The notes under the pieces are model-generated. The model was given only the letters and a program-made list of their open reading frames with translations, searched no databases and was not told the origin of the DNA. This document shows, piece by piece, positions 35,760 through 49,083 of a stretch of DNA of 64,000 nt (position 1 is its first letter; every line of letters starts with the position of its first letter). The stretch spans positions 618,001 to 682,000 of the forward strand of contig JAQFVV010012490.1 in the NCBI GenBank assembly GCA_028023455.1. Reading direction: 5' to 3'. The position numbers were made by a program, and so were the translations under genes. This DNA comes from Epiperipatus broadwayi. Lineage: Eukaryota > Onychophora > Udeonychophora > Euonychophora > Peripatidae.

Positions 35760-36660
35760 TTATGTAAATGAGCAATAGCAACTTAAATACATCCACTCCT
35801 AATTTATGCTATGTCTATGATAAATAGGAGTTGAAAGTCTGCTAAACACATAAAACAAATTGAAAGAAAGCTTTTCTTAATACGATTATTGTATATTTAT
35901 AACTATAATACTGTTAAGTTTTAATAATCATATAATTAATTAAATCTATAGGTAGTGTTATAATAAACATTGTTTTTTATCAATTCAAATATTTATTCAA
36001 ATAATTAAAAGAATAATCTAAAAACAAAATGGAATGCTCCAGAAAGTTTATCAAAAGCTGATAAAATTAGCCTGAATAATTTGTATGCTCTTTAATCCTT
36101 ATAATCAATTAAGTAGTTACATATGATATTTTATTTCCTAAGCCCATAGAAATTGATAGAAATTTTATTCATATTATTTTTTTAGCATATGGGATTTTTT
36201 TAAAAAAAAGTTATTCCTAATTATTTTATAAAGGATTCCATAGAGATTTAATAAATGTTTATTAAAATCTGTTATTAGATGCATAAGTTGAATAGTCTGT
36301 AAAGATTATAGATAGTCCTGAACCTGTTGATGAATCTTCATTAATGTCTGGAAAGTCATCACAGTTGGCTTTATTTAAAAAATAATTTTGGAATTGATAA
36401 AAATCTATTTCTTACATCATAATTCTTCTTTTATTTGAGAGATTTCCTAATTGAACATGCATAAAAATCTTGTCTCATATTGTTTAATATATAGTGACAC
36501 CGTATCTTGAGTTGTGAATTGGATCTTAATTGCTTTATATATTATCAGTAAAGTTATTTTTTCTTTGATATCACTTGGAGAAATATATGTTAAGATGCAA
36601 AGCTGCATCTGTAAAAGCCAACTTGGTGAATCTTACGGCTATTGATATTTCTTTTGATAT
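35760..36660. other. AT-rich non-coding sequence
   Basis: No supported gene or element in this stretch. Confidence 0.5.
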
Positions 36661-36664
36661 GGTA

Positions 36665-36765
36665 GTTTGGCTTTAATATTAGAGGAATGTGCTTAATTAC
36701 ATAACTTATTCTTTAGAACCTAAATTCTAAAATAGAATATTGATTGTTAACTTCACTATTCATAT
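36665..36765 (+). repeat. Dispersed repeat, copy also at 41.34 kb
   Basis: GAGGAATG, followed about 30 bases on by TTATTCT and then CTAAAATAGAATATTGATTG, occurs here and, with small changes, at about 41,341-41,430. The two copies lie outside the two LTRs of the Gypsy element, in direct order. They do not abut the LTRs, so they are not its target duplication. Confidence 0.5.
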
Positions 36766-37711
36766 AAATTAAAAGGAATATTATAACAGATACTATAAGT
36801 CTCCCACACTTATTGATGAACACTCAGTCAAAGGACATGGTTCTGAAGATGCATATGTCTATAATGTTTCCATTGCTGAAACGGCAAACTATTAAAAGAC
36901 TTAGAGGTAGAGTTGAAGTCAGATCCTAATGATTTTGTATGTTTGATTGATAGTTTGATGTAAAGGGAAGATATATGTTGAATCATCTGGATTCAGGTAT
37001 GAGTTGTTATTTGTGAACTCTGAATTTTATCCAAAATTGATAATTTTGTTCTGATAACACTAATGTGGAGTTGATCAGTATTCGTTTTCAATATGTACCC
37101 ATCATGTGATAATAGAATTGACTAAATTTCTTTAAGATATCACTCTACTTCCACTCTGGTTTCTGATTGGAGTAGAATCTAACTTGAACTCAAATTTCCA
37201 TGCTCACCTTCCATATTTCGCCATGTAGTAATTTTCTTGAACTTGATTTTTATCAGTTGATGATTTTTTCTAGTTTCTTCACACATTTTATAAATGATTT
37301 TGCTCAAAGAGATTGATTCAACTGTTTCCTTGCACAATTAAAGGACTTTTTGTTGATTGCATTTTCAGTTTGAGGAATTTGTAATTCTTGAAAGCAATCA
37401 GCATTTGCTATAATTTCATTCAATTCATTGATGTTATTGATTGAATGTGACATGATGTATTTTTTTATTGCCAATATTTTGCATATTAATACCAAAGAAT
37501 GCAGAATAGGCATCTATACAGTAAAATCTTAATCTCCAATTGATACTCCTTTATTAGAAATGTTAGCATCGATTGATATCTGGAGTATAAGATCAAAAAC
37601 AAATGTTTGTTAACAGCAATGATGTTTTTAAATTAAGATGTGCAAATTGTTGTATATGTTATTATAGAATAAACTGATATATTGATACTTTTCTTATTAA
37701 ACACTAGCAGG
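36766..37711 (-). other. Region with broken minus-strand open segments
   Basis: On the minus strand there are consecutive open segments (37,513 down to about 36,800) with composition more like protein than the surroundings, for example NELNEIIANADCFQELQIPQ and CEETRKNHQLIKIKFKKI. They are split by several stops. No family is recognised; an old transposon or retroelement remnant is likely. Confidence 0.3.
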
Positions 37712-38401
37712 TGTACAATCTCATATAACTTAAATTGACACACACAGGTTTAATAAATAACATAACAAATTTATTCACTCTGAATAATATATATATTAGT
37801 AATTAGGATTAATAGTTCAACTAGCAACTGCCTAGTTGAAGCATTGAGCAATGTTGATCATAGAATAAATCATATCTGTAGATAGATAAATAAATATCTC
37901 TAGTTAGAGCTCTTCTGTAATTCCATGAATTATTAAAGTCTTTATCTTAATAACTATATGTTTTCTTTAACTCACATAATTTCAAAACGTTGATTACTAG
38001 CAGTTTGTAGCAAGTACTTTACTGCTCACATACTTCTCTGAGTCATTATAGTTAAAATTGACTGGAGTTCTTTCTACTGCTAATACAGATCTGCAACTTC
38101 AATATCAGCTTTTCACTCTGCACTTCTAGTTTCACTTTACTTTTTTTTTTTTCCATTTTACATTCTCGCTCATTAGAAGTTGCGCAGATATTTTATTAAC
38201 TTTACTGATTTGTCATATTGTTAGACTTTATTATCATGCAAATTAGAAATTTGTTACTTGCAGTTAATGTAATTCTTTTTTCTGCATATTATTTCTAGAA
38301 TGACTCAACATTGCTTGTATTGATCACCTTGCACGCACATCGACATATATATATATATATAACTTTATTAAGGAAAATACATAATTAGTCAAGACACAAC
38401 A
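37712..38401 (-). repeat. LTR of Gypsy element (3' LTR)
   Basis: This 690-bp segment recurs in direct order at 40,240-41,036 at roughly 80 % identity by eye. Read on the minus strand both begin TGTTGTGTC / TGCTGTGTC and end ATTGTACA, i.e. TG...CA as in LTRs. Because gag lies on the minus strand, this is the downstream LTR. The divergence between the two LTRs implies an old insertion. Confidence 0.75.
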
Positions 38402-39419
38402 TTATCTCCCCTTCTCTCTAGAAATAAGCAGAGTTTTTTATTTTACAAAAAATAATCTTGCAGTTCTTGAGGTTTCCACCTTATTAGGGCAGATCTTGTT
38501 AGCAGTAGATATCTTTGTTCTCACTGCTTAGTAGTTTGCTCTTCTTTTTCAGGCTGATTTTCACTATTTAATTCTATAACATTTGTCCATATTTATAGAA
38601 GCATCCATTTTATAAAATCTTCTTATTCACTTTCATAGTAGTAGTTGTATTTTCTAGCATTTCTATTTGAAGTTCTCTAATCTGATATATATGCTTTTTC
38701 AAAACTCTATTATCTTCTAATCTTATCTCTCATATTTGTGCAGACACTATTTTACTTATTTTTCCTTGTAACCATTTTTAAGTGTATCCTTTATCTAAAC
38801 TGTCTGTTTTAAATTAAACTTGACATTTTCTAAGTTTACATCTTTCCTTTTTATTTTATCTGGCATTAAAACAGACAAATATATCCTTACATGACACTTC
38901 ATTAATAACTCTCTAGATATTTTTTTGTAACAGAACTTGGCGTGAAGTGCTGATATTCTTTAACTGGTAGTCTTGCTGTCTGTTGGCAAACTTGACTATT
39001 ACTATAGCTTTTTTTTTAATATCATTGTTCATGTTAACATAGCAGCTGTAGAACACATTTCCTTCCCTTGAGTGGAATCATTGATCTGTCACTAATATGC
39101 ATTCATAGCATGTTGACAAATTTTGCCAAGTGTTCCGTATTGACAGTGCTACATAATTTGGTCATTTCTTCAGCCATTCATTTTTTATCCTATTTTTTTT
39201 TTATCAAATTATTAATCCTTATTCATTTTAATCAATTCTACTATAATTTTACTGTTAACCATTTTGAACTTCAATTTATATAACAGTGGGAATTTATTTG
39301 GATATTTATTTTCTGAACATTGACATTCATGATATTCGTTGTCATTTCTTCTCTTGATTTATTCCCTATTAGTAAATCTTTTTTTTTTATTTGCTATTTT
39401 TTATTGCAGATCTTTGACA

Positions 39420-40186
39420 AATGACCTGTCAAATCATAGTTGAAATACCTCTAAGTTTTAAATTTATACTTTGCTTTTACGTAGCCTGTTTTCCTGCAAC
39501 TGTAACAAATAGGAGAGGTTTGCTCTAAATTCCTTTGTGCCACTTATGAGTGTTTTATTTATCTTTATTTTCGTGGTATCTAACTCTGTCACCTGTTTGA
39601 AGGCTTGCATGTTGTCTAAAACAGCTCGTGCTATACCATGTTCAACAGCAATCTTGTAAGTTAGTGAGAATTCACTTAGGAGCATCTGCCTAAGCTTTAT
39701 TTCCCTGATGTGCCATAGTAACTGCTCCCAATAGCATGTTTTCAATATAACCCTTGAATTCGCATTGCTTCACTAATGTTTGTACTATTAAATCATATTC
39801 ACTTATGCTTTCAACTTGTGATTGCATTCTATCTTGGAAATGAAGACTAGTTATAAACTTCAATTTTATTGGTTTGAAGTAGACATTTAATTTTTATCAG
39901 TAATTCTTTGTACAGGATTTCTTTCGGCAGTTGTGGATCACATAAGTGGTTTTCTAATTGTTAGGACATTCTGTCCTGACATCCATAAGAGTAGTGACTT
40001 TCAATTTGTCATCAGTAATCCCATTTATCAACATGTATTTCTCTACCTGGTTCACATAAATCTATACTGTCCTGGTTTATTCACATTAAACAATGCTGTC
40101 ACGCTGTTCTGCATTTTGCTTCGTATATCATAATCACCCAATGTATATGGACAAATCTTTTCACAGGTTCTGATGATATGTGCCAT
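39420..40186 (-). pseudogene. Gypsy gag pseudogene
   Basis: The reading starts at an ATG at 40,186 (minus) with MAHIIRTCEKICPYTLGDYD, followed by FNVNKPGQY (like the F-x-x-x-x-P-x-x-W start of Gypsy capsids). After stops it becomes open from about 39,745 to 39,464, with the capsid C-terminal segment IREIKLRQMLLSEFSLTYKI. It ends in two degenerate CCHC zinc knuckles, CYSCRKTGY and NYDLTGHLSKIC, several of whose cysteines are mutated. Nucleocapsid knuckles after a capsid are the hallmark of gag. At least six stops make it dead. Confidence 0.7.
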
Positions 40187-40239
40187 TTATGGTGACTGTG
40201 GCACTTAATTTGTACTGGACTAGATTATAATCTAGTATC

Positions 40240-41036
40240 TGTACAATTTATAATGTAACTTAAATTGACACATACATGTTTTAATAAATAACTTAATGAG
40301 TTTATTCACTTTGAATAATATATATATATATGTATTAGTAATTAGGATTAGTAGTTCAACTGCCTAATTAAAACAATAAACAATATTGTTCATGGAATAG
40401 GTCATATATCTGTAGATAGGTAAATAAATAAACCTCTCTAATTAGAGCTGATCTCTATTTCCATGAATTATTTATACATTTTTTTTAACTCCCATAATTT
40501 CAGATGGTCATTTATTAGCAATTTCTAGTAAGCATCTTATTGCTCACATGCATCTCTGAGTCAGTCTAATTAGAATTAACTGGAGCTCTTTCTACGACTA
40601 ATACAGATCTGCAATTGCACTATCAGCTTTTTACTCTGCTTTTCGAGTTTCATTAATCTGCCTTTCACTTTACTTTTTTCTTTCTCTATTCTACTTCATT
40701 TTATATTCTCTCATTAGAAATTGTGCAGGCATTTTATTAACTTTACTAATTTGCATATTGTTAGACTTTATTATCATGCAAATGTAATTGCAGTTAGTCT
40801 AATTCTTTTTTCTGCATATAATTATTTCTAGAGAGATTCATCATTGCCTGTATTGACCAACTTGCACACACACACATCTATGCATAACTTTATTAATAAG
40901 ATACATAACTAGTGAAGTTACTTGCATTTAGTCTAATTCTTTTTTTTGCATATAATTATTTTTAGTAATTCAACATTATTTGTATTCACCAACTTGTACA
41001 CCATAAATAAAATGCATAACTAGTCAAGACACAGCA
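40240..41036 (-). repeat. LTR of Gypsy element (5' LTR), with internal duplication
   Basis: This is the partner of the LTR at 37,712-38,401, about 107 bp longer. The extra length comes from a second copy of the segment TTAGTCTAATTCTTTTTT to TTGTATTCACCAACTTGTAC (40,793-40,865 and about 40,927-41,000). It contains a TA repeat and a TTAGACTTTATTATCATGCA block shared with the other LTR. Confidence 0.75.
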
Positions 41037-41590
41037 TAGATTAAATTATAATGCAGTATAACTTTTGTAAGGGTAAATAATATTTACAAAATACTCTGAA
41101 ATTATTAATATAACATAAAAATGTAATTGTATTTTTTTTTTTTTTTACAATGTACAATCTGTATCTTTTTCCAAGCTGAATTTATTGCTGAATAATAAAT
41201 ATTTTTTTTTTCATAGAATGAATGTTTTTTTTTTAAAAAAACTGTGTGTTTCATATACATAATTCAATAAATGTTTATCTTGTCGCAAAAATTGTGTGCT
41301 ATTGATGCTCCCTTAAGATGATAGATGGATTGTGATATAAGAGGAATGTTTTCATTCACTTGATTTATTCTGTTAGAATCGAAACTCTAAAATAGAATGT
41401 TGATTGGTAGCAGCACTGTAGAATAAATAAGAGATTCCTGACTTCGTTTAAGAAGTCACAGTGCATCACATCACATCAGAAATATTTTACCTATCTACTA
41501 TAGTTTATCAATAATATTTCTCATAGTAATATTAATTGCCAATCAATAACTCTAGTATAATCATTTTTGTTCACAGAACAAGACCACATC

Positions 41591-42007
41591 CTATTATGGC
41601 AATACCAATTATATATTCTAATTTCTGGCTCAGGATTACAGATAGTCACAATAAAGCCCATTAGATAAACAGTGATTCAAGGCCACATTCTACAATTATA
41701 TAGTATACACTTGTTAAGATTGCTGTTCTTGGAATATTTTTGTCACATACTCAAATAGAGGCTAATTAGATTTCCAAGCAGGTTATTTTTTATTTAGTAC
41801 TTCAATATAAAGAATCATGTGACTCCTTGCTTATATTAATTATCTTTATTGATAATAGTAGTCAACTTTATATCACTTTTTCAGAACTATCTATGAAAGT
41901 GTGAATAATCATTGAACCCTATTATGGCAATGCCAATTATATATTCTAATTTCTGGCTCAGAATTACAGATAGTCACAATGAAGCCCATTAGATAAACAG
42001 TGATATA
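41591..42007 (+). repeat. Direct repeat pair, about 92-bp unit
   Basis: CCTATTATGGCAATRCCAAT, through TTCTGGCTCAG and GATAGTCACAAT, to GCCCATTAGATAAACAGTGA occurs at 41,592-41,683 and at 41,918-42,004 with only a few differences. The 230 bp between are unrelated. It could be an old local duplication or the ends of an insertion. Confidence 0.75.
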
Positions 42008-42059
42008 AAATGAATTACTCCTGTTAATGCAAATAAATTAAGATATTAGCTTTGGTAGA

Positions 42060-45000
42060 TAAAGAAAAAAGACTTTGATTCAAAATCATTATTAAATGGT
42101 ATAGGTAAGGGCATGCGTCAGTCTTTTTAGTTGTGAGATCAATTTCTCAGTTGAAAAATGAGCATACTGTTTTTTTATGGATTTAGATAAATATTTCAAA
42201 GTTTTCATATTATGAAGTTTTTTTTCTAATTCTGAAAATGATTTTTTTTTTTTATGTGAAACCAAATTAATGTTAATAGCACAAAAGAAGTTTCTGTTTT
42301 GTTTTATTGGGAGATTACTGATGTTTACATTAAACATTGAAAATAAAAGAACTGAATTCTTTATGGTGTAATAAAATTTCTAATGGAGCCCATTTTGTCA
42401 AATAAATTAGTTTTTTTCTGCATTTTAAAGCATTAGAAAGGAGTATTTTTTCTGTATTAAAATCAGATCCATAAAATTAGCTTTTTGTAGATATAAAAAT
42501 AAAATTTATTTTAAGCAGTTTCATCCTGGTTTAACTCTAGTCTGCTATAAAGACATGGTTTTTAATTGTTGAAATAATATTTGTGATTTTTTCCATGAAC
42601 TTGGAAGTTAGATGTAATAATGCTGTTGGATAATAATTTTAATAGATTATTGTCTAATTTATGAGGGTTTAATATTGATATGGTTTTACTTTTATGCCAG
42701 ATCAGTGAAATTGCTTTTATGTAGATAATGTTGGGGGATAGTTTTCCATGCTTTGATTTTGGATTCAAAGCTGATTAAAAACTTTATCTGTTTATGGTGT
42801 TCTTTTTTTTATTTAAAGTCAAAAAAGTAATTCAATTTCATCATGTTAGATTTGGATTAATGAGCACTCTGAAAAAGAAGTCTGTAGTTATGTAATGTTT
42901 TGTTGGTAATACGCATACTTTTTTCAGTTTACTCTTAACATTTGCTTTCAAGAGTTATTTTTATCTATTTCAAAGCTATACTATAAGCTAGAATAATCAA
43001 TGCATACTAAATATTTTTGAATCTAGAAGCCACTTTTAATTCATTTATAATATCAAGGCTAGTAGTCTGAAATTTAAAACAAAAAAAAAATTTAAATCCA
43101 GGACAACTTGCTTGCCTAATTATATAATTTAATGACTTTGCACAATCTTGACTAAAGTTAACATCATTAAAATATTATATAATTTTCCATCTTATTCTTA
43201 ACATATGCTTTCATGAGCATACTTCTTTTTTTTTTTTTTTTTACCATATTTCTAGCTATTTTCTGGAATTTTGGATAATCAATGGGCATATGCTGAGACT
43301 CTACTTGCGCTTTTTTTTTAATCTGAGAACTTAAGATTTAGAATTGAAATTTATTAGCATTAACCTTTCTAATCCTGTCATCAAAATCTTTATACTAACA
43401 AATTGACTTGAATTCAAAACTGTACACTTTTTGGAATTTCAGGCTTTTACTTGATAAAAAAAGAATTTAACCATAGTTGTTAGATGAATAATTGAATCAT
43501 GTTTTCATTGATAAAGAAAAGCTAGAAATTAACTTTTATGTATGGACATAATAACACTATCATTTATGTCCACTGATCACTTTTTCTTTTACTAGATGTC
43601 TCTGGAATAGAATGAAGAGGATTATTCTTGAAAGTGTGTTAAAAATATGCTGAAAGAAATCATTTGATGTTTTTCTGGCATTAACATTTCTCGCCAAAGG
43701 TGAAAGGGCCTATAGATAGCGTAAAATTTGGCTTGAGTTCAAAATTTTGGTTTTTTAATTTCAGATTACTAGATAAATAATATATAAAAATTAAAGATAA
43801 CTGCTAAATGCATTAATCTAGTTTATTCTAAGTCCTCCCATTGTTGAAGACAAAACCCAGAAATCTATCTGAGATGTGGATATATATAGTAGCATTAGCA
43901 TTTAAATGTCTTGATTTTCAGGCTTACAGTTGATAGTGGTAACAGCATAAAGATAACTGATTGTTAAAGCAAATGATTTCTAGAATAGAAATGAATCTGA
44001 TAAAGATTTGTTTTTCTAAAGATTCTCCTTTTTTTTTTTTTGTATTATGAGAGGTTTTATAAGATTGTTAACAATTTATTGATTTTTGGAAATGTATATT
44101 AATTATAAAAAACATAGCTTGTTTTTTGTCTAATCTGGAATGAATTGTTTTCAGTTTTTGTAAGCAAGATGAATCATTTATTTGGTGTTACGTGTTCATT
44201 AAATCATTTCTAGCAAATGGAAATAAATGAGATTCTACTAACATTATATTCGAAGTATTCAGTATATTATCTTGGTCAGTTTCATCTATGAAAATTTCAA
44301 CCTTAAGTCTTAGTGAATGATAGCCATGGGAAAGTCTTATATTAGTTTAATAAATGACAAAGGCCATCTTTGGTTTTTATTGAAAGAAAACATAGCTCAG
44401 GGCTTGTCTTTGAATTCCATCTATCCAAATGAATGTTTTCTCTTGCAGGACATCTTAAAAATGTGAATATTTAAAGCCATCCATTCAGTAGTTTGTGAAC
44501 CTGCTTTAACTTCATTTGCATGTCTTCAGAATTATTATATTATTTGAAATCGACTATGAATGTAAATAATATAAGAACATTTGAAATAAGGTATGTCCAA
44601 TTTATAGAACAAAATTACCATGTTTAATGTGTATTCCGTCAATTGGTAGTGTTAATGTTTTTTTTAAGAAGTTGAATGAGCATCATTAGGAGATTGTTTG
44701 AGCCTTCTATAATTCATTTATATCAATTTGTATTGCTCTGAGGTTGAAAACTTTTTTTCAGATCAATGACTTAGATCTTTCTGATAATAAGTAAATAGCC
44801 CACTTAGTTAGCCAACCAATATGGGCATCTAAGTAAACGTCCTGGGTTATTTGAACATGGATCAAATAAGTTTTTTGTATTGACTATACAAATAAAAATA
44901 TTAATATTTTCTGCTAGTAGCAATGTGTCATATTTCTATGAGAACAGCCAATGGGTTTATTTTTATTATTTTATAGAGATCTCTGATTATTAGTTTAGCA

Positions 45001-45240
45001 TGATTTCAATGTTGTTTATCCAATTAGAAAACTAATGCTTTTTAATTGAAGATATTGTTTTGTAGAGAATGTATATGATATCTAGGGTGTCTCATGATTG
45101 CCAATTTCCTATAGTCATTTTTCCATTTTAATATACTATGAATCTCATCTTGGTAGTAATAGTGCAGACAGTTATTATTGTTTTGTTGTTCGATTTCAGA
45201 CTGTTGTTTTGTTCATAAGATAAAGTTTCATTTCTAAGTA
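42060..45240 (-). other. Decayed minus-strand coding-like region, family unknown
   Basis: On the minus strand, separate open segments with protein-like composition follow one another: YYYQDEIHSILKWKNDYRKL (about 45,165), LLLAENINIFICIVNTKNLF (about 44,920), LRLKVEIFIDETDQDNILNT (about 44,310), and two longer frames at 42,562-42,768 and 42,092-42,337 (the latter with FSELEKKLHNMKTLKYLSKS). They are separated by stops and shifts and by poly-T runs. They could belong to one old transposon or integrated element of about 3 kb. I recognise no catalytic motif. Confidence 0.3.
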
Positions 45241-45694
45241 TACATAATTATTTCATGTGCAAATTATGCCAGTCATTATCCCCAAGCAATTTTCAAGCAA
45301 ATTAAAAAAAAAAAAAATGTAAATACAAACATTTTTTCCTCAGAAAAATAATAGAACTAAAGTTTTTACAGCAGATTAATCTTGTATTGTTTTAGAGCTA
45401 TTATATCTGGTATTACATATTTTAATATATATTTCTGAATGAGAACTAAGACATAATTAGGCTAAATGTTTGTGAGTAAATATGGTTTTAAAAACAAGTA
45501 TAAAAAATGTAATGATACAATTGGTTTTTTTTTAAATCATTGATTATTATGAATAGAATCAATTAATTAAAATTATTACAGCAAATTCTTGTTATTTATG
45601 AAAGCAGGCACTTATTTTATTAAAGATTAGTTTAGCATTTGGTCTAAAAATCTGTAATGTCTGTGCATATAGTTTATATTGCAAATAAAGATCA

Positions 45695-45892
45695 TGTATT
45701 AATTTTTAGAATCCTCCCCTACCATCTAAAAATGAATGTTGTATTGGTGCTGTGTTAAAAGAGTTTTTAAGTGGTAAAATACAGTAAAACCAAGGAATCA
45801 GCCTGATAGCAGTAATAAGTTAGTTAGCTATACTAAAACTGTTTGTTAAGCTTGTGCATACAAACGGAACTTTTAAAGAGCTATAACTGTAT
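45695..45892 (+). repeat. Remnant of Gypsy 5' LTR
   Basis: TCTAAAAATGAATGTTGTAT, TTGGTGCTGTGTTAAAAG and GGATCAGCCTGATAG-like segments are repeated in the same order at 48,375-48,545 (TCTAAAAAACAATGTTACAT and so on), at about 70-75 % identity by eye. The pair brackets the pol relic, so they are read as LTR remnants. Confidence 0.5.
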
Positions 45893-47960
45893 TCTACCAG
45901 ATTCTGGTGACTGAAAAAACAGCAGAAATATTAACATTAACTACATGTAGGGGACTGTATAAGAGCAATAAATTGCCATATGGAATTACAGTAGTCGAAC
46001 ATCAGCCAGGTGAAAATTGATAATCTTTTCAATCCATGGATGACATTATCTCCTATTTAGATGATAATCTGGTCATTGCTAAATCAGAGTTGGAGTTTGA
46101 AAAATGTGCGGATGCAGTCTGCTCAAAATTGGAAAAAGTAAGAGCTAAGATATATATTGAAAAATGCATCTGGTTTACTAGGGAGATAAAATTTCTTGGA
46201 TATAATATAAATGAAAATGGAAAGTATCCTAATCCAGACGAGATAAAGGCTAAAATGAATTTAAAAAGAGTTACAGGCTTTTCTAGGACTGTTAAACTTC
46301 TTTCTTAAAAGGAAAGTTACATTTGTTATCACTGTTGGATCAACTTTTTAAAAAAGAAAACACCGGAAATGGACTAGTAAACAAGGTTTGACTTTTCAAA
46401 AAACCCAAAATCTCTTAACATTAGACAAACTTTTGATACACTATCGTAGTGGTCTAGAAGTTATAATTATTGCAGATACATCAGAATATGGTGTCAGGGC
46501 TGTTATTTACCATTCATTTTATAGAGACATACATCCAATAGTCTACACCCCAAAAGTATTTCCAGCAGCTGAAACAAATTACAGTCAGAATGACGAGACA
46601 ATAGCAGTTATTTTCACCAAAAAAAAATTTTACCATTATATTTAGGAGCAAAAATTTCATATCTGCACAGATCACTGTCTGCTAATCATAATACTGGGAA
46701 AAAAAATACCAGAACACATAACTAAAAACATGTTAAGCTGGATCAATATTTTGTCATGTTATGATTATAAACTAGTTTATAAGCCGGGAAGACAAATTGA
46801 GCATGCTGTTGCTTTATCATGTCTACCTGACATTAAAGAAAATGGCCTTAGTAAAATCAATTATGTAGATATGATGGACTCAGTTTTACTTAATAGTTTT
46901 ACAATTGCTGAACGAATTAAACATGATAAAGATTATTTCCAGTTATTAAAGTGGATAAAATATCGCTGGCTAATACTTGCCCCATGGAAGTAGTAAAGCC
47001 CATTTACAACATATGTTATAGTCTGTCATCTTGTAACGGTTGTTTATTAATGATGGATTGAGTAATCATTCCACCAATAGGCCATGATCATGTCCTTGAT
47101 CTTCATAAGCATCATCCTGGAATTATGCATGAAAGCTCTGGCTCGACTATACATTTGGTGGTCAAATCTTAGTGATAATTTAGAGCAGATGGTAAGATAA
47201 TGTACGATTTGCCAACAAATTGCCAAATTGCTACCTAAAAACTGGAAACTTGGATTAACTCCAAGATTCCTAGGAAATGTCTATATTTAGATCATGCAGG
47301 TCCAGCACATGGATATATAATATTAATATTAGTTGACTCGTTCTCTCATTGGATGGAATACAGGGTAATGAAATATACAAATACGGAATGATAAAAACGC
47401 TTACAGAAGTTTATTTTACACATGGTTATCCTGAGATAATTGTAGTGAATAATGGAAGTGGTTTTACTTCGGAGAAATTTGAAGATTATTTAAAAGTTAA
47501 AGGAATAAAATATATTCATATGTGATAGTGATGGAATAGCAGAGAAGCTGTTCAACATTTAAAAGATATGTTGAAAAAAACTGGGTTTAAGCATGTACTG
47601 GAAGCATTAGTTGTCAGTATGATTAATTATTTTACCCCATACACAGCAACAAAAAGATTCCAACAGACTTATTGATGCACTATTGGTTTCGCATGCATCT
47701 TGTTAAGTTATTGCTAATTACTATTGAGAAGAAAAGTAGTTTTGAAAATGAAAAATTCAAAATCAGAGAAAGCATATAGATATACATTTTGAAAAAGAAA
47801 TGGACGCCAAGAGTGATATTGCAACTTTATCTAGGCAATTTATGACTGGTTAAATTGGAAAATAGAAAGGAGATGATAAGACACATAAATCATCTACATC
47901 TTCATTTAAATGAGTGACTGATGGATGTTTATGATAAAAATATGCCAACGGATGAAAAAA
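45893..47960 (+). pseudogene. Ty3/Gypsy pol relic: reverse transcriptase, RNase H, integrase
   Basis: The relic starts inside the reverse transcriptase (YQILVTEKTAEILTLTTCRG, LYKSNKLPYGI). The YLDD catalytic box and FLGYNINENG follow in an open frame (46,036-46,308). RNase H has IIADTSEYGVRAVIYHSF and AAETNYSQNDETIAVIF (46,388-46,645), then LVYKPGRQIEHAVALSCLPD (46,730-46,993), matching the Y-x-P-G-x-x-N-x-x-A-D-x-L-S-R-x-P motif of Gypsy elements. Integrase traces are HHPGIMHES (about 47,100), ILVDSFSHWMEY (about 47,330) and YPEIIVVNNGSGFTSEKFED (about 47,425), where the second catalytic Asp is Asn. Gag, protease and the first reverse-transcriptase motifs are deleted. Confidence 0.85.
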
Positions 47961-48374
47961 ATCTAGAGATAGACAAAGTAGAAAAAAAAAAAACTTTGTC
48001 AGCTGATCAGAAAAGTCATGGATCAAAAAAAAAAATGATCATAGTAGTAGGGATCATGTAAATGATGAACAAAATATGACTAGTTCAATAGAAGAAGAGA
48101 CATCTTTTCCTAAAACTTCATGCATCCATATGCTACCTGCTAAACTTAAGCATTATGTATATATAAGTGAGGGCAGTATTTCTAGAGTAGGGAAGGATTG
48201 GAATATTTGTTCATATAATGTATATTATTAATTTTTGTAAATATATACAGATTATTTCCATATTTAATTATTTCAACTTAACTACTCTTAGAGAAATCTG
48301 CTTATGTGCCCAATTAAGATTTGCATTTCAAAATGAACAAAATCATATGTAAATTAATGATTAGTGCAACATCC

Positions 48375-48545
48375 CCCCCCCCACTCTAAAAAACAATGTT
48401 ACATTGGGGCCATGCTAAAAGGAGTTTATCAATAGAAGAGGAAAATTGAGGATCAATCCGATAATGATGTGTGTTTGCTATGTAAACATGTGAAAGGAAC
48501 ATTTAGAGAGTGAAGTGTTTGAAGAAATAATTGTATTGTCAGATA
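48375..48545 (+). repeat. Remnant of Gypsy 3' LTR
   Basis: This is the counterpart of 45,695-45,892. A run of ten C precedes it (48,371-48,380). No clear termini or target duplication remain. Confidence 0.5.
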
Positions 48546-49083
48546 AAAAGAGATTTAAATTTCCAGAAGTTTTGTTTCTAAAGTTACACCTATATATCTA
48601 ACTGAATTAAGCACATCTGTTTTTAAATTAGCTGTGAATTTTGAAATACAAAAAATGTAACAAATCTTATCTTTGGTGACATGCTGACACTACTAGAGGA
48701 TAAATCATAGAGACGTGTTTCTTTAGAATACACTTTCAATTTTTTTATTTTTTTTTACTTTATTATTAAACTTGTGTTTATGTATTATTAACATTTAGCT
48801 TCCTGACTGGTATTTTACATACCCTCAGGACATAGCAAAATCTGTCATCAAAATTATATACACTCTTAAGAGTATATCAAAGAACATTCAGTTCCATATA
48901 TAATTTGTCTGAAATTACAAAAAAATAAAGTCAGATGTCACATGACCTAATTTAATAAGCTTGTATTTACAAATGTTATATATGGATGTTGAAAATATCA
49001 GATTTTCTACTTAATAATTATATATTAGATAAAGTGCTGGGCTTGCCCTGGTATTTTTAATCTAATGATTGAATATCCTAGCA

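Larger units (their letters stand above)
37712..41036 (-). mobile_element. Ty3/Gypsy-like element with internal deletion
   Basis: Two direct LTRs enclose about 1.84 kb that carries a decayed gag on the minus strand but no recognisable protease, reverse transcriptase or integrase, so pol has been lost. No convincing target duplication remains (flanks GCAGG and TAGAT differ). A perfect palindrome CTAGATTATAATCTAG (40,220-40,235) lies just inside the 5' LTR, near where a primer-binding site would be. Confidence 0.75.

Noticed and set aside
36860-36910. CTGAAGA...GAAACGG, a possible further hammerhead
   Set aside because: The interval between the core strands does not fold into stem II, and no stem I or UH cut site is evident.
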